NCBI GenBank assembly: GCA_018242365.1
Contig: JAFECB010000021.1
Span: forward strand, 62,001 to 126,000
Direction of reading: 5' to 3'
Length of the DNA stretch: 64,000 bases
Source of the DNA: Pseudomonadota bacterium
Lineage (GTDB): Bacteria; Pseudomonadota; Gammaproteobacteria; Xanthomonadales; Xanthomonadaceae
Part shown: one piece after another, positions 40,346 through 48,622 of the stretch
Position numbering within the stretch: the first letter of the stretch is position 1
Layout: every line of letters begins with the position of its first letter
Translations under genes and position numbers: made by a program
The notes under the pieces: generated by a model
The model's database searches: none
What the model was told of the DNA's origin: nothing
The model's input: only the letters and a program-made list of their open reading frames with translations

Positions 40346-40954
40346 ATGATGCGTTCCCTCACTGCCGCCCTGATGTTGCTGCTGCTTGCCGGTTGCGGCA
40401 AAACCGATATCACCGATCCGGCAAAACCGCATCCGCGTCTGCTGGCACCCGGTGCTGCCGCAGCACCGTCAAGCAAGCCTGGCGACACCGCAGCCAACGC
40501 GCCAGCATCAGGCGATGCTGCCCACGAACCCTCGCAACCGCCCGAAGACTTCGTGCGCGAATTCTTCCGCACCTACCTGGACACCTTCGAAGACAAGTCC
40601 TGGTTCGACGATGGCGAACAAATGTCGCCGTGGTTCTCCGAAGCCCTCGTCAAAAGCTCGCTGGACAATCGCACCGCCTGCCAGGAGAACGAGGACGAGT
40701 GCCTCGATTTCGACCCGATCATCGACGCGCAGGACTACGATGACGACATCTATTCGACCCTGCACACGGAGCGTGTCGGCAGCGGTTCGCCAGTGCGGGT
40801 CAAAGTGACCTTCGAAAACCTGAAAAGCACGATGACCATGACCTACAGCCTGATCCAGGTCGAAGGTGAATGGCGCATCTCCGACATCCAGTCATCGAAT
40901 TACGGCTCGCTGTCGCAGGTGCTGGCAAACGGGAACGGCTCGCCGCCGGTGTAG
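40346..40954 (+). CDS. Lipoprotein, DUF3828-like
   Basis: 202 residues: lipoprotein signal (LLLLAGCGK), Ala/Pro/Ser-rich linker (~30-65), then a domain with FVREFFRTYLDTF, FDPIIDAQDYDDDIYSTLH and a C-terminal VEGEWRISDIQSSNYGSL, the outline of the DUF3828/YbjP family with a conserved WxIxDI end. Likely periplasmic, anchored to the outer membrane. GGAA precedes two adjacent ATGs. Confidence 0.8.
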   Translation: MMRSLTAALMLLLLAGCGKTDITDPAKPHPRLLAPGAAAAPSSKPGDTAANAPASGDAAHEPSQPPEDFVREFFRTYLDTFEDKSWFDDGEQMSPWFSEALVKSSLDNRTACQENEDECLDFDPIIDAQDYDDDIYSTLHTERVGSGSPVRVKVTFENLKSTMTMTYSLIQVEGEWRISDIQSSNYGSLSQVLANGNGSPPV

Positions 40955-41260
40955 TGGGCGAAAGCGGTATGGCATTGGCTCGAATCGCTTTGCTTTCCGA
41001 ATGATGCGAAGTTGCGAGATGACTCTCCCGTTTCGACAAGGTTCGCCGTTCCGCACGTTAAGGCAACGCTGATCAAGTCGGCGTTGCCCGCCGGCCATGG
41101 ATGGCCGGCCACGAATCAATCACGGAAGGGATTGATTCGTGTGAGCCACGTCCGGGCATGCACCGGACGTGGCGTGCGCTGACAAGGCCAGGATGGACTT
41201 GTTCGGCGCATCCTTGAAATTCGGTCCGATGATGAGCTTGCATTCCTGCACAATAGGCGG
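40955..41260. other. 306-bp intergenic region before rlmB
   Basis: No gene of convincing composition on either strand. The first ~105 bp hold nothing I recognise; 41062-41173 contains four successive perfect hairpins (separate entry); the last ~85 bp must contain the rlmB promoter, but no clear -35/-10 pair is visible. Confidence 0.6.
41062..41173. repeat. Array of four consecutive perfect hairpins
   Basis: Four inverted repeats in 112 bp: GGCAACGC (41062-41069) / GCGTTGCC (41081-41088), 8 bp; GCCGGCCAT (41090-41098) / ATGGCCGGC (41101-41109), 9 bp; ACGAATCAATC (41111-41121) / GATTGATTCGT (41130-41140), 11 bp; GCCACGTCCGG (41145-41155) / CCGGACGTGGC (41163-41173), 11 bp. All stems are perfect, with 1-4 bp between them and no T-run. 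It could encode a structured RNA or be a non-autonomous mobile element remnant. Confidence 0.85.
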
Positions 41261-42007
41261 ATGAGCAAACAAGCCCAATGGATCGTCGGCCTGAACGCGG
41301 TGGCCTCCGCGCTGGAGCACGACGCCGAACATGTGCGCGAGGTGCTGCTGGAAGCCGGCGGCAAGAACCCGCGCATCACCGAGATCGAACAGGAGGCGCG
41401 GCGCAAGGAGATCGACGTGCGTCGGGTCGCGCAGCAGGCGCTGGATGGCGTGGCGGGCGGGCTGCGGCATCAGGGCGCGGCAGCGCGCTACGCCGCGGCG
41501 AAAACTTGGGATGAACATGAGTTGCCGGCGCTGATCGAAGCCGCCGAAGGCCGCGCTTTGCTGCTGGTGCTGGATGGCGTGCAGGACCCGCACAACCTCG
41601 GCGCTTGCCTGCGCAGTGCGGCGGCGGCAGGTGCGACCGCAGTGGTGTTCCCGAAGGACAAGGCGGTGCAGGTCAATGCCACCGTGCGCAAGACCTCGGC
41701 CGGTGCCGCTGACACATTGCCGATCTTCGCGGTGACCAATCTTTCGCGCACGCTGCGGGATCTGCAGAAACTGGGTGTGTGGATCTATGGGCTGGCCGGT
41801 GAAGCCGACGCCTCGCTGTATGCCATCGACCTCAAGGGCAATATTGCCTTGGTGCTGGGTAGTGAAGGCGAGGGCCTGCGCCGCTTGACCCGCGAGAATT
41901 GCGACCAGTTGGTGAAGATCCCGATGCCGGGCGGTTTCGAGAGCCTGAATGTGTCGGTGGCGACGGGCGTGAGCCTGTTCGAGGCGGTGCGGCAGAGGGC
42001 GGCATGA
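41261..42007 (+). CDS. rlmB: 23S rRNA (guanosine-2'-O-)-methyltransferase RlmB
   Basis: 248-residue SPOUT methyltransferase that 2'-O-methylates G2251 of 23S rRNA. N-terminal substrate-binding domain (IVGLNAVASALEH...EVLLEAG) and C-terminal knot motifs: LVLDGVQDPHNLGACLRSA, LVLGSEGEGLR, and IPMPGGFESLNVSVATGVSLFE. Its stop overlaps the next start (ATGA). E. coli rlmB follows rnr; no rnr gene is visible here. Confidence 0.95.
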   Translation: MSKQAQWIVGLNAVASALEHDAEHVREVLLEAGGKNPRITEIEQEARRKEIDVRRVAQQALDGVAGGLRHQGAAARYAAAKTWDEHELPALIEAAEGRALLLVLDGVQDPHNLGACLRSAAAAGATAVVFPKDKAVQVNATVRKTSAGAADTLPIFAVTNLSRTLRDLQKLGVWIYGLAGEADASLYAIDLKGNIALVLGSEGEGLRRLTRENCDQLVKIPMPGGFESLNVSVATGVSLFEAVRQRAA

Positions 42008-42270
42008 TGGCGCTGGACCTTGCCTGGTACGACTGGGCCGGGTTGGCCGGGACGCTGATGATCCTCGCCGCGTTTGCGCTATTGCAGGCCGGGAAATTGG
42101 CCGGGACCAGCCTCGGTTATCAGTTGCTCAATCTGTTCGGGGCTCTCGGCGTGCTGGCCTCGCTGTTGGGCAAGTTCAACCTGTCGGTGTTCCTGCTTGA
42201 AGGCGCCTGGGTAGTGGTGAGCCTGTACGGCATCGCCCGCACCGTCAGGGCGCGAGGTCTCCCCCCGTAG
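42004..42270 (+). CDS. CBU_0592-type small membrane protein
   Basis: 88 residues with three hydrophobic helices (WAGLAGTLMILAAFALLQAG, YQLLNLFGALGVLASLLG, VFLLEGAWVVVSLYGIA), matching the CBU_0592-like family of small integral membrane proteins. Function unknown. Coupled to rlmB by an ATGA overlap; a second ATG one codon in is possible. The TAG stop is part of the GTAG end of REP cluster 3, so the last residues (RGLPP) run directly into the repeat. Confidence 0.85.
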   Translation: MMALDLAWYDWAGLAGTLMILAAFALLQAGKLAGTSLGYQLLNLFGALGVLASLLGKFNLSVFLLEGAWVVVSLYGIARTVRARGLPP

Positions 42271-42521
42271 GAGCACACCGAAGGGGCGCGACTGCTCTTC
42301 CAGGAGACTGGTCGCGCCCCTTCGGTGCGCTCCTACACCAATCACGCCCCCTGTAGGAGCACACCGCAGGGGTGCGACCTGCCAACGCACCTGCATTGTC
42401 TCTTTCGCGCCCCTTCGGTGCGCTCCTACACCAATCACGCCCCTGTAGGAGCACACCGCAGGGGTGCGACCTGCCAACGCACCTGCATTGTCTCTATCGC
42501 GCCCCTTCGGTGCGCTCCTAC
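42267..42521. repeat. GTAG-ended REP cluster 3 with 92-bp tandem duplication
   Basis: Three inverted REP pairs, each beginning GTAGGAGCACACCG and ending CGGTGCGCTCCTAC: 42267-42336 (70 bp), 42353-42429 (77 bp) and 42445-42521 (77 bp). The last two pairs and their linker CACCAATCACGCCC are almost identical copies at a 92-bp period, with one T/A difference in the centre, so they arose by recent tandem duplication. The outermost GTAGs supply the stop codons of both flanking convergent genes. Confidence 0.93.
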
Positions 42522-43156
42522 GCGTTTCCGGGGCATGGAGTGGGCCAGGTATTGGCGATCGTGCAGAACAGTCGTGCGGTCTGCTCGGCGTCGTAGACCG
42601 CGGAGTGCGCTTCCTTCGGGTCCCAACCCAAGCCGGCCGCCATTGCGGCGCGGGCGAGTACGGTCTGGCCGTAGGCAAGCCCGGCCATGGTCACGGTGTC
42701 GAACACGCTGAACGGGTGGAACGGGTTGCGCTTGTGGGCGACACGGGCGACCGCGGCGTTGAGGAAATTGAGGTCGAAATGCGCGTTGTGGCCCACGAGA
42801 ATCGCGCGTTGGCAGCCATGCCGCTTCGCTGCCGCGCGCACCGGCACGAAGATCGCATCCAGGCCGCTGCGTTCGTCCACTTCACCACGCAAGGGATGAC
42901 CGATCCGGATACCGGTGATTTCCAGTGATTTGGGATCGACCGTCGTCCCGGGCGCTGGCGCGATGTGCGCGTGTGCGACTGCGCCCGGGATGAAGCAGCC
43001 GCGTTCATTCAGCTCGATCGGGATCGCCGCGATTTCCAGCAACGCGTGCTTGTTCCAGTCGAAGCCGCCGGTTTCCACGTCGACCACTACCGGCAGGTAG
43101 CCGCGGAAGCGTTCGGCCATCGGCGTGCTTGCGGCGCGCTCCGGGGATTCAGTCAT
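42518..43156 (-). CDS. rnt: Ribonuclease T
   Basis: 212-residue DEDDh 3'-5' exoribonuclease that matures tRNA, 5S and 23S 3' ends. Exo I is VVVDVETGG (D26, E28), Exo [12 protein letters not shown], Exo [18 protein letters not shown] with the catalytic His and Asp. The RNase T insert [25 protein letters not shown] is present. The C-terminal [18 protein letters not shown] tail ends in TAG, and that TAG is the GTAG end of REP cluster 3 read on the minus strand. Confidence 0.95.
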   Translation of the reverse strand: MTESPERAASTPMAERFRGYLPVVVDVETGGFDWNKHALLEIAAIPIELNERGCFIPGAVAHAHIAPAPGTTVDPKSLEITGIRIGHPLRGEVDERSGLDAIFVPVRAAAKRHGCQRAILVGHNAHFDLNFLNAAVARVAHKRNPFHPFSVFDTVTMAGLAYGQTVLARAAMAAGLGWDPKEAHSAVYDAEQTARLFCTIANTWPTPCPGNA

Positions 43157-43205
43157 TCGTCGCCTGGCGCGTGCGCAACCGATTCGCGGTAGAGATCACG
43201 AGCAC

Positions 43206-43571
43206 TCAGTGGTGACCCGCGTGCTCGGCCTCGGTGGGATTCGCTTCGCTGCCATCCTTGGCCGGTTTCATCGCGGCGTGGTGGGCGTCGAATTCGGCCT
43301 GGCTGATGAAGCCATCGCCATTGCTGTCGATGCCGGCAAAGCGCTCGGACTTGCCGTCATGGGCGGCCGCGAATTCGGTCCGGGAAATCCGACCGTCGTG
43401 GTCACTGTCCATCCCGGCCAGGGTATGCCCATCGTGGCTGGCATCCGCCATGCCGGCGTGATCCTGCATCGTGAACCCGTGTGCGGGCGCGGGCAGCAGC
43501 AGGCAGGCGGCGACAAGGCTCATGCCGGTGGTGCCGAGGAGCAGGGTCAGGGAAGGGGCGAGACTGCGCAT
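43206..43571 (-). CDS. Exported EF-hand calcium-binding protein
   Basis: 121 residues with an N-terminal signal region (to ~PAHG, residue 32) and two EF-hand loops, DSDHDGRISRTEF and DSNGDGFISQAEF, both with complete calcium ligands. A His/Asp-rich stretch precedes them (MQDHAGMADASHDGHT) and the C-terminus is His-rich (EAEHAGHH), which may bind transition metals. Small periplasmic EF-hand proteins of this kind are common in the group; partner unknown. Confidence 0.85.
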   Translation of the reverse strand: MRSLAPSLTLLLGTTGMSLVAACLLLPAPAHGFTMQDHAGMADASHDGHTLAGMDSDHDGRISRTEFAAAHDGKSERFAGIDSNGDGFISQAEFDAHHAAMKPAKDGSEANPTEAEHAGHH

Positions 43572-43679
43572 GAAGGGTATCCGCTGGAGGCAGTTGACGT
43601 TCCGGCATGCTAGCGCCGACGCGAAATCAGCGCCACTTCCGCAAGTCCTGGAGTACGGCGCGACGGCTGCGGTGTCGCT

Positions 43680-44384
43680 TCAACTCGTCAGGTGGCTGCT
43701 GCCATCGCGCTTGTCGCGCGCGGGCATCGGTTCTTCCCCATGCACCAGGAACCAGACGTTCTCGGCGATGTTGGTGGCGTGGTCGCCGACGCGTTCCAGG
43801 TTCTTGGCCATGAACAACAGGTGCGTGCAGGGCGTGATGGCGCGCGGGTCTTCCATCATCCAGGTCAGCAGCTCGCGGAACAGGCCGGTGTAGAGGGTGT
43901 CCAGCTCGACATCATTGGCACGCACTCGCAGGGCCGTCTCGCCATCGCGGGCGAGGTAGGCATCGAGGACGTCGCGCACCTGCTGCACGGCCAGTTTGCC
44001 CAGCATCCGGACGCCGCGTGTATCCGGCAGCGCATGCGCCTGGTTCAGCACCAGCGAGCGCTTGGCGATGTTGGCGGCGTAGTCGCCGATGCGCTCGATA
44101 TCGGCGGCCACCCGCAGCGCGGCGAGGATGATGCGCAGGTCGCCGGCCAGCGGGCCGCGCCGGATCAGGTGGATCACGTCGTGGTTGATCTGGCGTTCCA
44201 GCGCGTCGATGGCGTCGTCTCCGGCTACCACCTGCCGGGCTGCCGTGTCGTCGCGGCGTTCCACGACGGCCAGCGCGTCTTCAAGCTGGGTGGCCGCCAT
44301 CCGGCCCATGCGGATCAATTCGTCGAGCAGGGCGTTCTGTTCGTCGTCGTGGCTCTTGACGATGTGGTGGTGTTGCTCGTTCAT
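43680..44384 (-). CDS. phoU: Phosphate transport regulator PhoU
   Basis: 234 residues with the two PhoU three-helix repeats; metal-binding E/DxxxD motifs are seen in DIERIGDYAANIAK and NLERVGDHATNIAE. It links Pst transport to the PhoR/PhoB system and shuts the regulon off when phosphate is plentiful. AAGGAG precedes the ATG. It is the last gene of the pst operon, separated from pstB by a 133-bp spacer full of hairpin repeats. Confidence 0.95.
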   Translation of the reverse strand: MNEQHHHIVKSHDDEQNALLDELIRMGRMAATQLEDALAVVERRDDTAARQVVAGDDAIDALERQINHDVIHLIRRGPLAGDLRIILAALRVAADIERIGDYAANIAKRSLVLNQAHALPDTRGVRMLGKLAVQQVRDVLDAYLARDGETALRVRANDVELDTLYTGLFRELLTWMMEDPRAITPCTHLLFMAKNLERVGDHATNIAENVWFLVHGEEPMPARDKRDGSSHLTS

Positions 44385-44398
44385 TGCTATTGCTCCTT

Positions 44399-44516
44399 CC
44401 TTCTCCCTTCGGGAGAAGGTGCCCCGCAGGGGCGGATGAGGGTTCGGTGTGGGTGAGGAATTGCGGTTGCCAGAACCCGCACCCCAACCCCGTTCCCGGA
44501 TGGGGAGGGGCTTCAC
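44399..44516. repeat. Hairpin repeat, family 2, inside pst operon
   Basis: Three palindromes in the pstB-phoU spacer: CCTTCTCCC/GGGAGAAGG (44399-44419), GCCCC/GGGGC (44421-44433), and CCCC...GGGG around 44485-44506 with CACCCCAACCCC (44477-44488), the complement of the GGGGTTGGGGTG tail at 14586-14597. It may lower phoU expression relative to pstSCAB. Confidence 0.7.
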
Positions 44517-44517
44517 G

Positions 44518-45426
44518 TCAGCCGAACCTCCCGGTGATGTAGTCCTCGGTCTGCTGCTTGCCGGGGTTGTTGAAGATCCGGGCGGTCGGGCCGTGTTCAA
44601 CCAGGTCGCCGAGGTACATGAAGGCGGTGAAGTCGGACACCCGCGCGGCCTGTTGCATGTTGTGGGTGACGATCATGATGGTGAACGCCTGCTTGAGCTC
44701 CTCCAGCAGTTGTTCGATGCGGCCGGTGGAGATGGGATCGAGCGCCGAGGTCGGTTCGTCGAGCAGCAGGACATCGGGCTTGAGCGCCACCGCGCGGGCG
44801 ATGCACAGCCGTTGCTGCTGGCCGCCGGACAGGCCCAGCCCGCTTTGCTTGAGCTTGTCCTTGACCTCGTCCCACAGCGCGGCCTGGCGCAAGGCCTGTT
44901 CGACCCGCGCATCCATGTCCGCCTTGTTCAAACGCTGGTGATGGCGGATGCCGTAGGCGACGTTCTCGTAGATCGTCATCGGGAACGGCACGGGCTTCTG
45001 GAACACCATGCCGACCTTGCTGCGCAGGCGATTCATCGAATATGACGGTGCCAGGATGTCCTCGCCGTCGAGCAGGACCTGACCTTCGGCGCGCAGCTTC
45101 GGATACAGCGCGTAGATGCGATTGAATACCCGCAGCAGGGTGGACTTCCCGCAGCCGGATGGGCCGATCAAGGCGGTGACGCGCTTTTCCGGGATGTCCA
45201 GGTCGATGCGGCGGACGGCATGGAACTTGTCGTACCAGAAGTCGAGGCCGCGTGCTGCCATCTTGATGGCCGGCTGCGTCATTGCGACCGTGGGGTGCTT
45301 GGCATGGGTGGCGGCGAGGGGTACATCGTGCATGGACGGCGTCCGGTCATGGAACAGGGGCGTGGTGATGTGGGATGGGCTGCATTTGCCGGTCGAGCGA
45401 ACGTCGACCAAGTCGGTGTCAGTCAT
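44518..45426 (-). CDS. pstB: Phosphate ABC transporter ATP-binding protein PstB
   Basis: A 302-residue ATPase powering PstCA. Walker [11 protein letters not shown]-loop [19 protein letters not shown], signature [14 protein letters not shown] and Walker [14 protein letters not shown] are complete; the KPVPFP form is specific to PstB. The start at 45426 overlaps pstA by 8 bp. This leaves an N-terminal extension of about 45 residues that normal PstB lacks; later starts at 45333 or 45282 would give the usual ~255-residue length. Confidence 0.95.
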   Translation of the reverse strand: MTDTDLVDVRSTGKCSPSHITTPLFHDRTPSMHDVPLAATHAKHPTVAMTQPAIKMAARGLDFWYDKFHAVRRIDLDIPEKRVTALIGPSGCGKSTLLRVFNRIYALYPKLRAEGQVLLDGEDILAPSYSMNRLRSKVGMVFQKPVPFPMTIYENVAYGIRHHQRLNKADMDARVEQALRQAALWDEVKDKLKQSGLGLSGGQQQRLCIARAVALKPDVLLLDEPTSALDPISTGRIEQLLEELKQAFTIMIVTHNMQQAARVSDFTAFMYLGDLVEHGPTARIFNNPGKQQTEDYITGRFG

Positions 45427-46282
45427 GGGGAGCTCGCTTGCGCAGCAGGAAGAGGCGTGCCAGCAGGCTGATCGCCAGCACGAACAAGGTGGTCAGCAGT
45501 GCCCCCGACCACGCCAGCTGTTCCCAGTTCTCGTAGCCGGAGCCGGCGAACTTGTACATCACCAATGGCACCGCGCTCATTGCACCGGTCGGCTTCAGGC
45601 TGAAGAATTCGTTGCCGAAGGCCGTGAACAGCAATGGCGCGGTTTCTCCGGCGATGCGTGCCAATGCCAGCAGGACGCCGGTGAGGATGCCGGGCAGGGC
45701 GCTGCGATACAGCACCTGCACCGTCACCTTCCATTGCGGGATCCCCAGCGACAGTGCGGCCTCGCGCATCTGCACCGGCACCAGGCGCAGCATTTCGTCG
45801 GTGGTGCGCACCACCACGGGCAGCACGATGAAGGCCAGTGACAGCGCACCGGCGATGGCCGAAAACCGGCCATTGGTCGTCATCACGAAAGCGGCATAGA
45901 CGAACAGGCCGAGCACGATGGACGGTGCCGACAGCAGGATGTCGTTGACGAAGCGAACGGTCGTGCCGAGTTTGCCGCGGTCGCCCAGTTCGGCCAGCCA
46001 GGTGCCGGCAGCGATCCCCAGTGGCGTGCCGATCGCCACGCCCATGCCGCACATCAGCAGGCTGCCGATGATCGCGTTGCGCAGGCCACCGGCTTCCATC
46101 GGCGGCGGCTGATCCTGGGTGAACAGGGCCAGGTTGAAGTGGGCGTAGCCTTTGGCCAGCAAGGTCCACAGGATCCAGCCCAGCGCCAGCAATCCGATGA
46201 TCGCGGCAGCGCTGGCCATGCCGATGGCCACTGCATTGGCGATGCGACGGCGGCGGTACAGCAACAGGGATGCGGCGCTCAT
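45419..46282 (-). CDS. pstA: Phosphate ABC transporter permease PstA
   Basis: 287 residues, six transmembrane helices, with the permease EAA loop in [29 protein letters not shown] and the PstA-type [16 protein letters not shown] motif. It forms the channel with PstC. Start overlaps the pstC stop (ATGA at 46279-46282). Confidence 0.95.
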   Translation of the reverse strand: MSAASLLLYRRRRIANAVAIGMASAAAIIGLLALGWILWTLLAKGYAHFNLALFTQDQPPPMEAGGLRNAIIGSLLMCGMGVAIGTPLGIAAGTWLAELGDRGKLGTTVRFVNDILLSAPSIVLGLFVYAAFVMTTNGRFSAIAGALSLAFIVLPVVVRTTDEMLRLVPVQMREAALSLGIPQWKVTVQVLYRSALPGILTGVLLALARIAGETAPLLFTAFGNEFFSLKPTGAMSAVPLVMYKFAGSGYENWEQLAWSGALLTTLFVLAISLLARLFLLRKRAPHD

Positions 46283-47256
46283 GCGTTGCCTTCCTTGCGC
46301 GAGAGCCGGGCCAGCATCAGTCGTGCCAGTGCCAGCACCACGAAGGTGACGAGGAACAGCACGAAGCCGAGCAGGAGCAGGGCGGCGCGATAGGTTTCGG
46401 TGGCTTCGCCGAAGTCGTTGGCGATCAGTGCTGCAATCGTGGTGGAAGGTTCCAGCAGCGAGGTCGTGAAGCTGACGCTGTTGCCGATCACGAAGGCGAC
46501 GGCCATGGTTTCCCCGAGAGCGCGCCCGAGGCCGAGGAAGATGCCGCCGATCACCGCCGAGCGCGTGTAGGGCAGCACGATGTCGCGGCTCACTTCCCAA
46601 CGCGTCGCACCCAGTGCGTAGGCGGATTCCTTGAGCCGCGTCGGCACGGTCTTGAAAACCTCGCGCATGGTCGATGCGATGAAGGGGATGACCATGATCG
46701 CCAGCACCAGCCCGGCGGTGAGCATGCCGACACCGATCGGCGGGCCACGGAACAGCGCGCCGATCACCGGCAGCGGCCCGATGTGTGCGTCCAGCCACGG
46801 AACCAGGTCTTCGCGCATCACCGGCATCAACACGAAAAATCCCCACATGCCGTAGATGATCGAAGGAATGCCTGCCAGCAATTCGATCGCGGCACCCACC
46901 GGTGCGCGCAGCCAGCGCGGCGCGATTTCGGTGAGGAAGAAGGCGATGCCGAAACTCACCGGCACCGCGATCAGCATGGCAATCACGGCGGTGACGAGGG
47001 TGCCGTAGATCGGCACCAGTGCGCCGTAGCGATCCTCGACCGGATTCCAGTCGCTGGTGGTGAAGAAGAGGATGCCTTCGTGCGCGAGCACGCTGCGGCC
47101 ACCCCACAGCATCGACAGGGCGGCACCTGCCAGCGTCACCAATACGAAGATGGCGGTAGCGGTCAGCAGCCAGCGGAACCAGGCATCGTGGCGCGCATCG
47201 GCGGCGTCACGGAGTCCGGAAGCTGGGTGTTGGCCGGGATGGGCGATGACGGACAT
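46279..47256 (-). CDS. pstC: Phosphate ABC transporter permease PstC
   Basis: 325 residues, six transmembrane helices. Typical elements are FFTTSDWNPVEDRYGALVPIYGTL, AAIELLAGIPSIIYGMWGFFVL, the EAA loop LKESAYALGATRWEVSRDIVLPYTRSAVIGG and GRALGETMAVAFVIGN. The ATG at 47256 has only a weak ribosome site. A hairpin in the 93 bp between pstS and pstC probably reduces readthrough. Confidence 0.95.
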   Translation of the reverse strand: MSVIAHPGQHPASGLRDAADARHDAWFRWLLTATAIFVLVTLAGAALSMLWGGRSVLAHEGILFFTTSDWNPVEDRYGALVPIYGTLVTAVIAMLIAVPVSFGIAFFLTEIAPRWLRAPVGAAIELLAGIPSIIYGMWGFFVLMPVMREDLVPWLDAHIGPLPVIGALFRGPPIGVGMLTAGLVLAIMVIPFIASTMREVFKTVPTRLKESAYALGATRWEVSRDIVLPYTRSAVIGGIFLGLGRALGETMAVAFVIGNSVSFTTSLLEPSTTIAALIANDFGEATETYRAALLLLGFVLFLVTFVVLALARLMLARLSRKEGNA

Positions 47257-47306
47257 CGTCTGGGTTCTGCTGGTATTGCCCGCAGATGCGGGCCATGGCA
47301 AAAGAT

Positions 47307-47343
47307 GTCGGCCGCAGCAGCAGGACGCACTGCCACGGCCGAC
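47307..47343 (-). terminator. Hairpin between pstS and pstC
   Basis: Inverted repeat GTCGGCCG (47307-47314) / CGGCCGAC (47336-47343) with a 21-nt loop and no T-run. Its place after pstS suggests an attenuating or mRNA-stabilising hairpin that keeps PstS in excess of the membrane subunits. Confidence 0.55.
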
Positions 47344-47349
47344 GGGGGG

Positions 47350-48363
47350 TCAGCGAAGCTTGTTCCGGGCCCAGTAGGCCTCGACCTGGCGCACCAGGGT
47401 GTCCGGCAGGGGCACATAGCCCAGCGCGGTGGCCGAGGCATCGCCGTTGGCATACACCCAGCGGAAATAATCGATCGCCGCGCGGCTACCCGGCTTGCCG
47501 TCCTTGCGGACCAGGATGAAGTTGGTGGCGGTGATCGGCCAGGCATTGCCGCCCGGGGCATTGGTGATGATCAGGAAGAAATCCTTGCTCGACGCCCAAT
47601 TGGCGCTGGAGGCGGCTTCCGCGAAGGTGTCATCGTTGGGAAGGACGTAGTTCCCGGCGGCATTCTTCAGGCGCGAGTAGGCCAGCCGGTTCTGCACGGC
47701 GAACGCCAGTTCCACATAACCAATGCTGCCGCGGATCTGCTTGATGTAAGCGGACACGCCTTCGTTGCCCTTGCCGCCGATGCCGGTCGGCCACTTGACC
47801 GTGGTGCCTTCGCCAGCCCGCGCTTTCCAATCCGGACTGACTTTCGACAGGTAATTGGTGAAGTTGAAACTGGTGCCGGAACCGTCGGAGCGGTGCACCA
47901 CGGTGATCTTCATCGCCGGCAGGGTCAGGCCGCGGTTGGTGGCGACGATGCGCGGATCGTTCCACATCGTGATCTTGCCGAGGAAGATGTCGGCCAGCAC
48001 GTCCGGATCGAGCTTCATCGCACCGGCGGCGATGCCGGGCAGATTGAAGGCGGGCACCACGCCGCCAATCACCGAAGGGAATTGCGCCAGGCCCGAACGG
48101 GCGAGTTCTTCCGGCGGCAACGGCTTGTCGGAGGAACCGAAATCGACCGTGCCGGCCTTGATCTGGGCGATGCCGCCGCCCGAACCGATCGACTGGTAGT
48201 TCACTTCCTTGCCGGTGGCGGCCTTGTAGTCGGAGGCCCACTTCGACATGGCGGGATACACGAAGGATGCGCCGGCGCCGGTGACATCGGCGGCGAGGGC
48301 GCCGGCGGTGATGCTCATCGCCAACGCAAATGCGGCGAAGCGGGATTTCAGGGACTTGGTCAC
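47350..48363 (-). CDS. pstS: Periplasmic phosphate-binding protein PstS
   Basis: 337 residues with a signal peptide (AAFALAMSITAGALA) followed by DVTGAGASFVYPAMSKWA, and the phosphate-binding segments GSGGGIAQIKAGTVDFGSSD and RSDGSGTSFNFTNYL. It captures phosphate for PstCAB. I chose the GTG at 48363 because AGGAG lies 7 bp upstream; the frame is open further upstream. A Pho box lies about 90 bp upstream. Confidence 0.95.
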   Translation of the reverse strand: MTKSLKSRFAAFALAMSITAGALAADVTGAGASFVYPAMSKWASDYKAATGKEVNYQSIGSGGGIAQIKAGTVDFGSSDKPLPPEELARSGLAQFPSVIGGVVPAFNLPGIAAGAMKLDPDVLADIFLGKITMWNDPRIVATNRGLTLPAMKITVVHRSDGSGTSFNFTNYLSKVSPDWKARAGEGTTVKWPTGIGGKGNEGVSAYIKQIRGSIGYVELAFAVQNRLAYSRLKNAAGNYVLPNDDTFAEAASSANWASSKDFFLIITNAPGGNAWPITATNFILVRKDGKPGSRAAIDYFRWVYANGDASATALGYVPLPDTLVRQVEAYWARNKLR

Positions 48364-48431
48364 GAACAACTCCTGGATGGGGGAGAGACGACGGGGCAGG
48401 CCCGCCTCGCTGCGTATTCCAGCGTTGCTTC

Positions 48432-48471
48432 GTGACAGCACGGGGACGATTTCATGACAGTCGCATGACAA
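48432..48471 (-). promoter_or_regulatory. Pho box upstream of pstS
   Basis: Heptamers on the minus strand TTGTCAT (48465-48471) and CTGTCAT (48454-48460) are exactly 11 bp apart, as PhoB sites require, with a further CTGTCAC (48432-48438) two helical turns (22 bp) downstream. Facing pstS, it also lies 150 bp upstream of the divergent porin and may serve both. Confidence 0.85.
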
Positions 48472-48622
48472 TCGATGGCATTCCTTCGAGCAATCAAATC
48501 GAAATCTTCCTGACACGAAATTGCAACGTGTCTTGTGTGGAATTCGCTGCGGATTGCGCAACCGGCCAGCTGCCGCGTGCAACCTGCATCCAGACCGCCA
48601 ATTCCCCATTCGGAGTGACACC

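Noticed and set aside
41062..41173. Rho-independent terminator for the DUF3828-like gene
   Set aside because: Four hairpins without a T-run and over 100 bp downstream; reported instead as a structured array.
42267..42521. Possible CRISPR array
   Set aside because: Repeats are inverted pairs with GTAG ends and near-identical spacers, not direct repeats with unique spacers; no cas genes.
46270..48435. 721-residue + strand frame opposite pstC/pstS
   Set aside because: His/Gln/Arg-rich antisense shadow; the pst genes are unambiguous.
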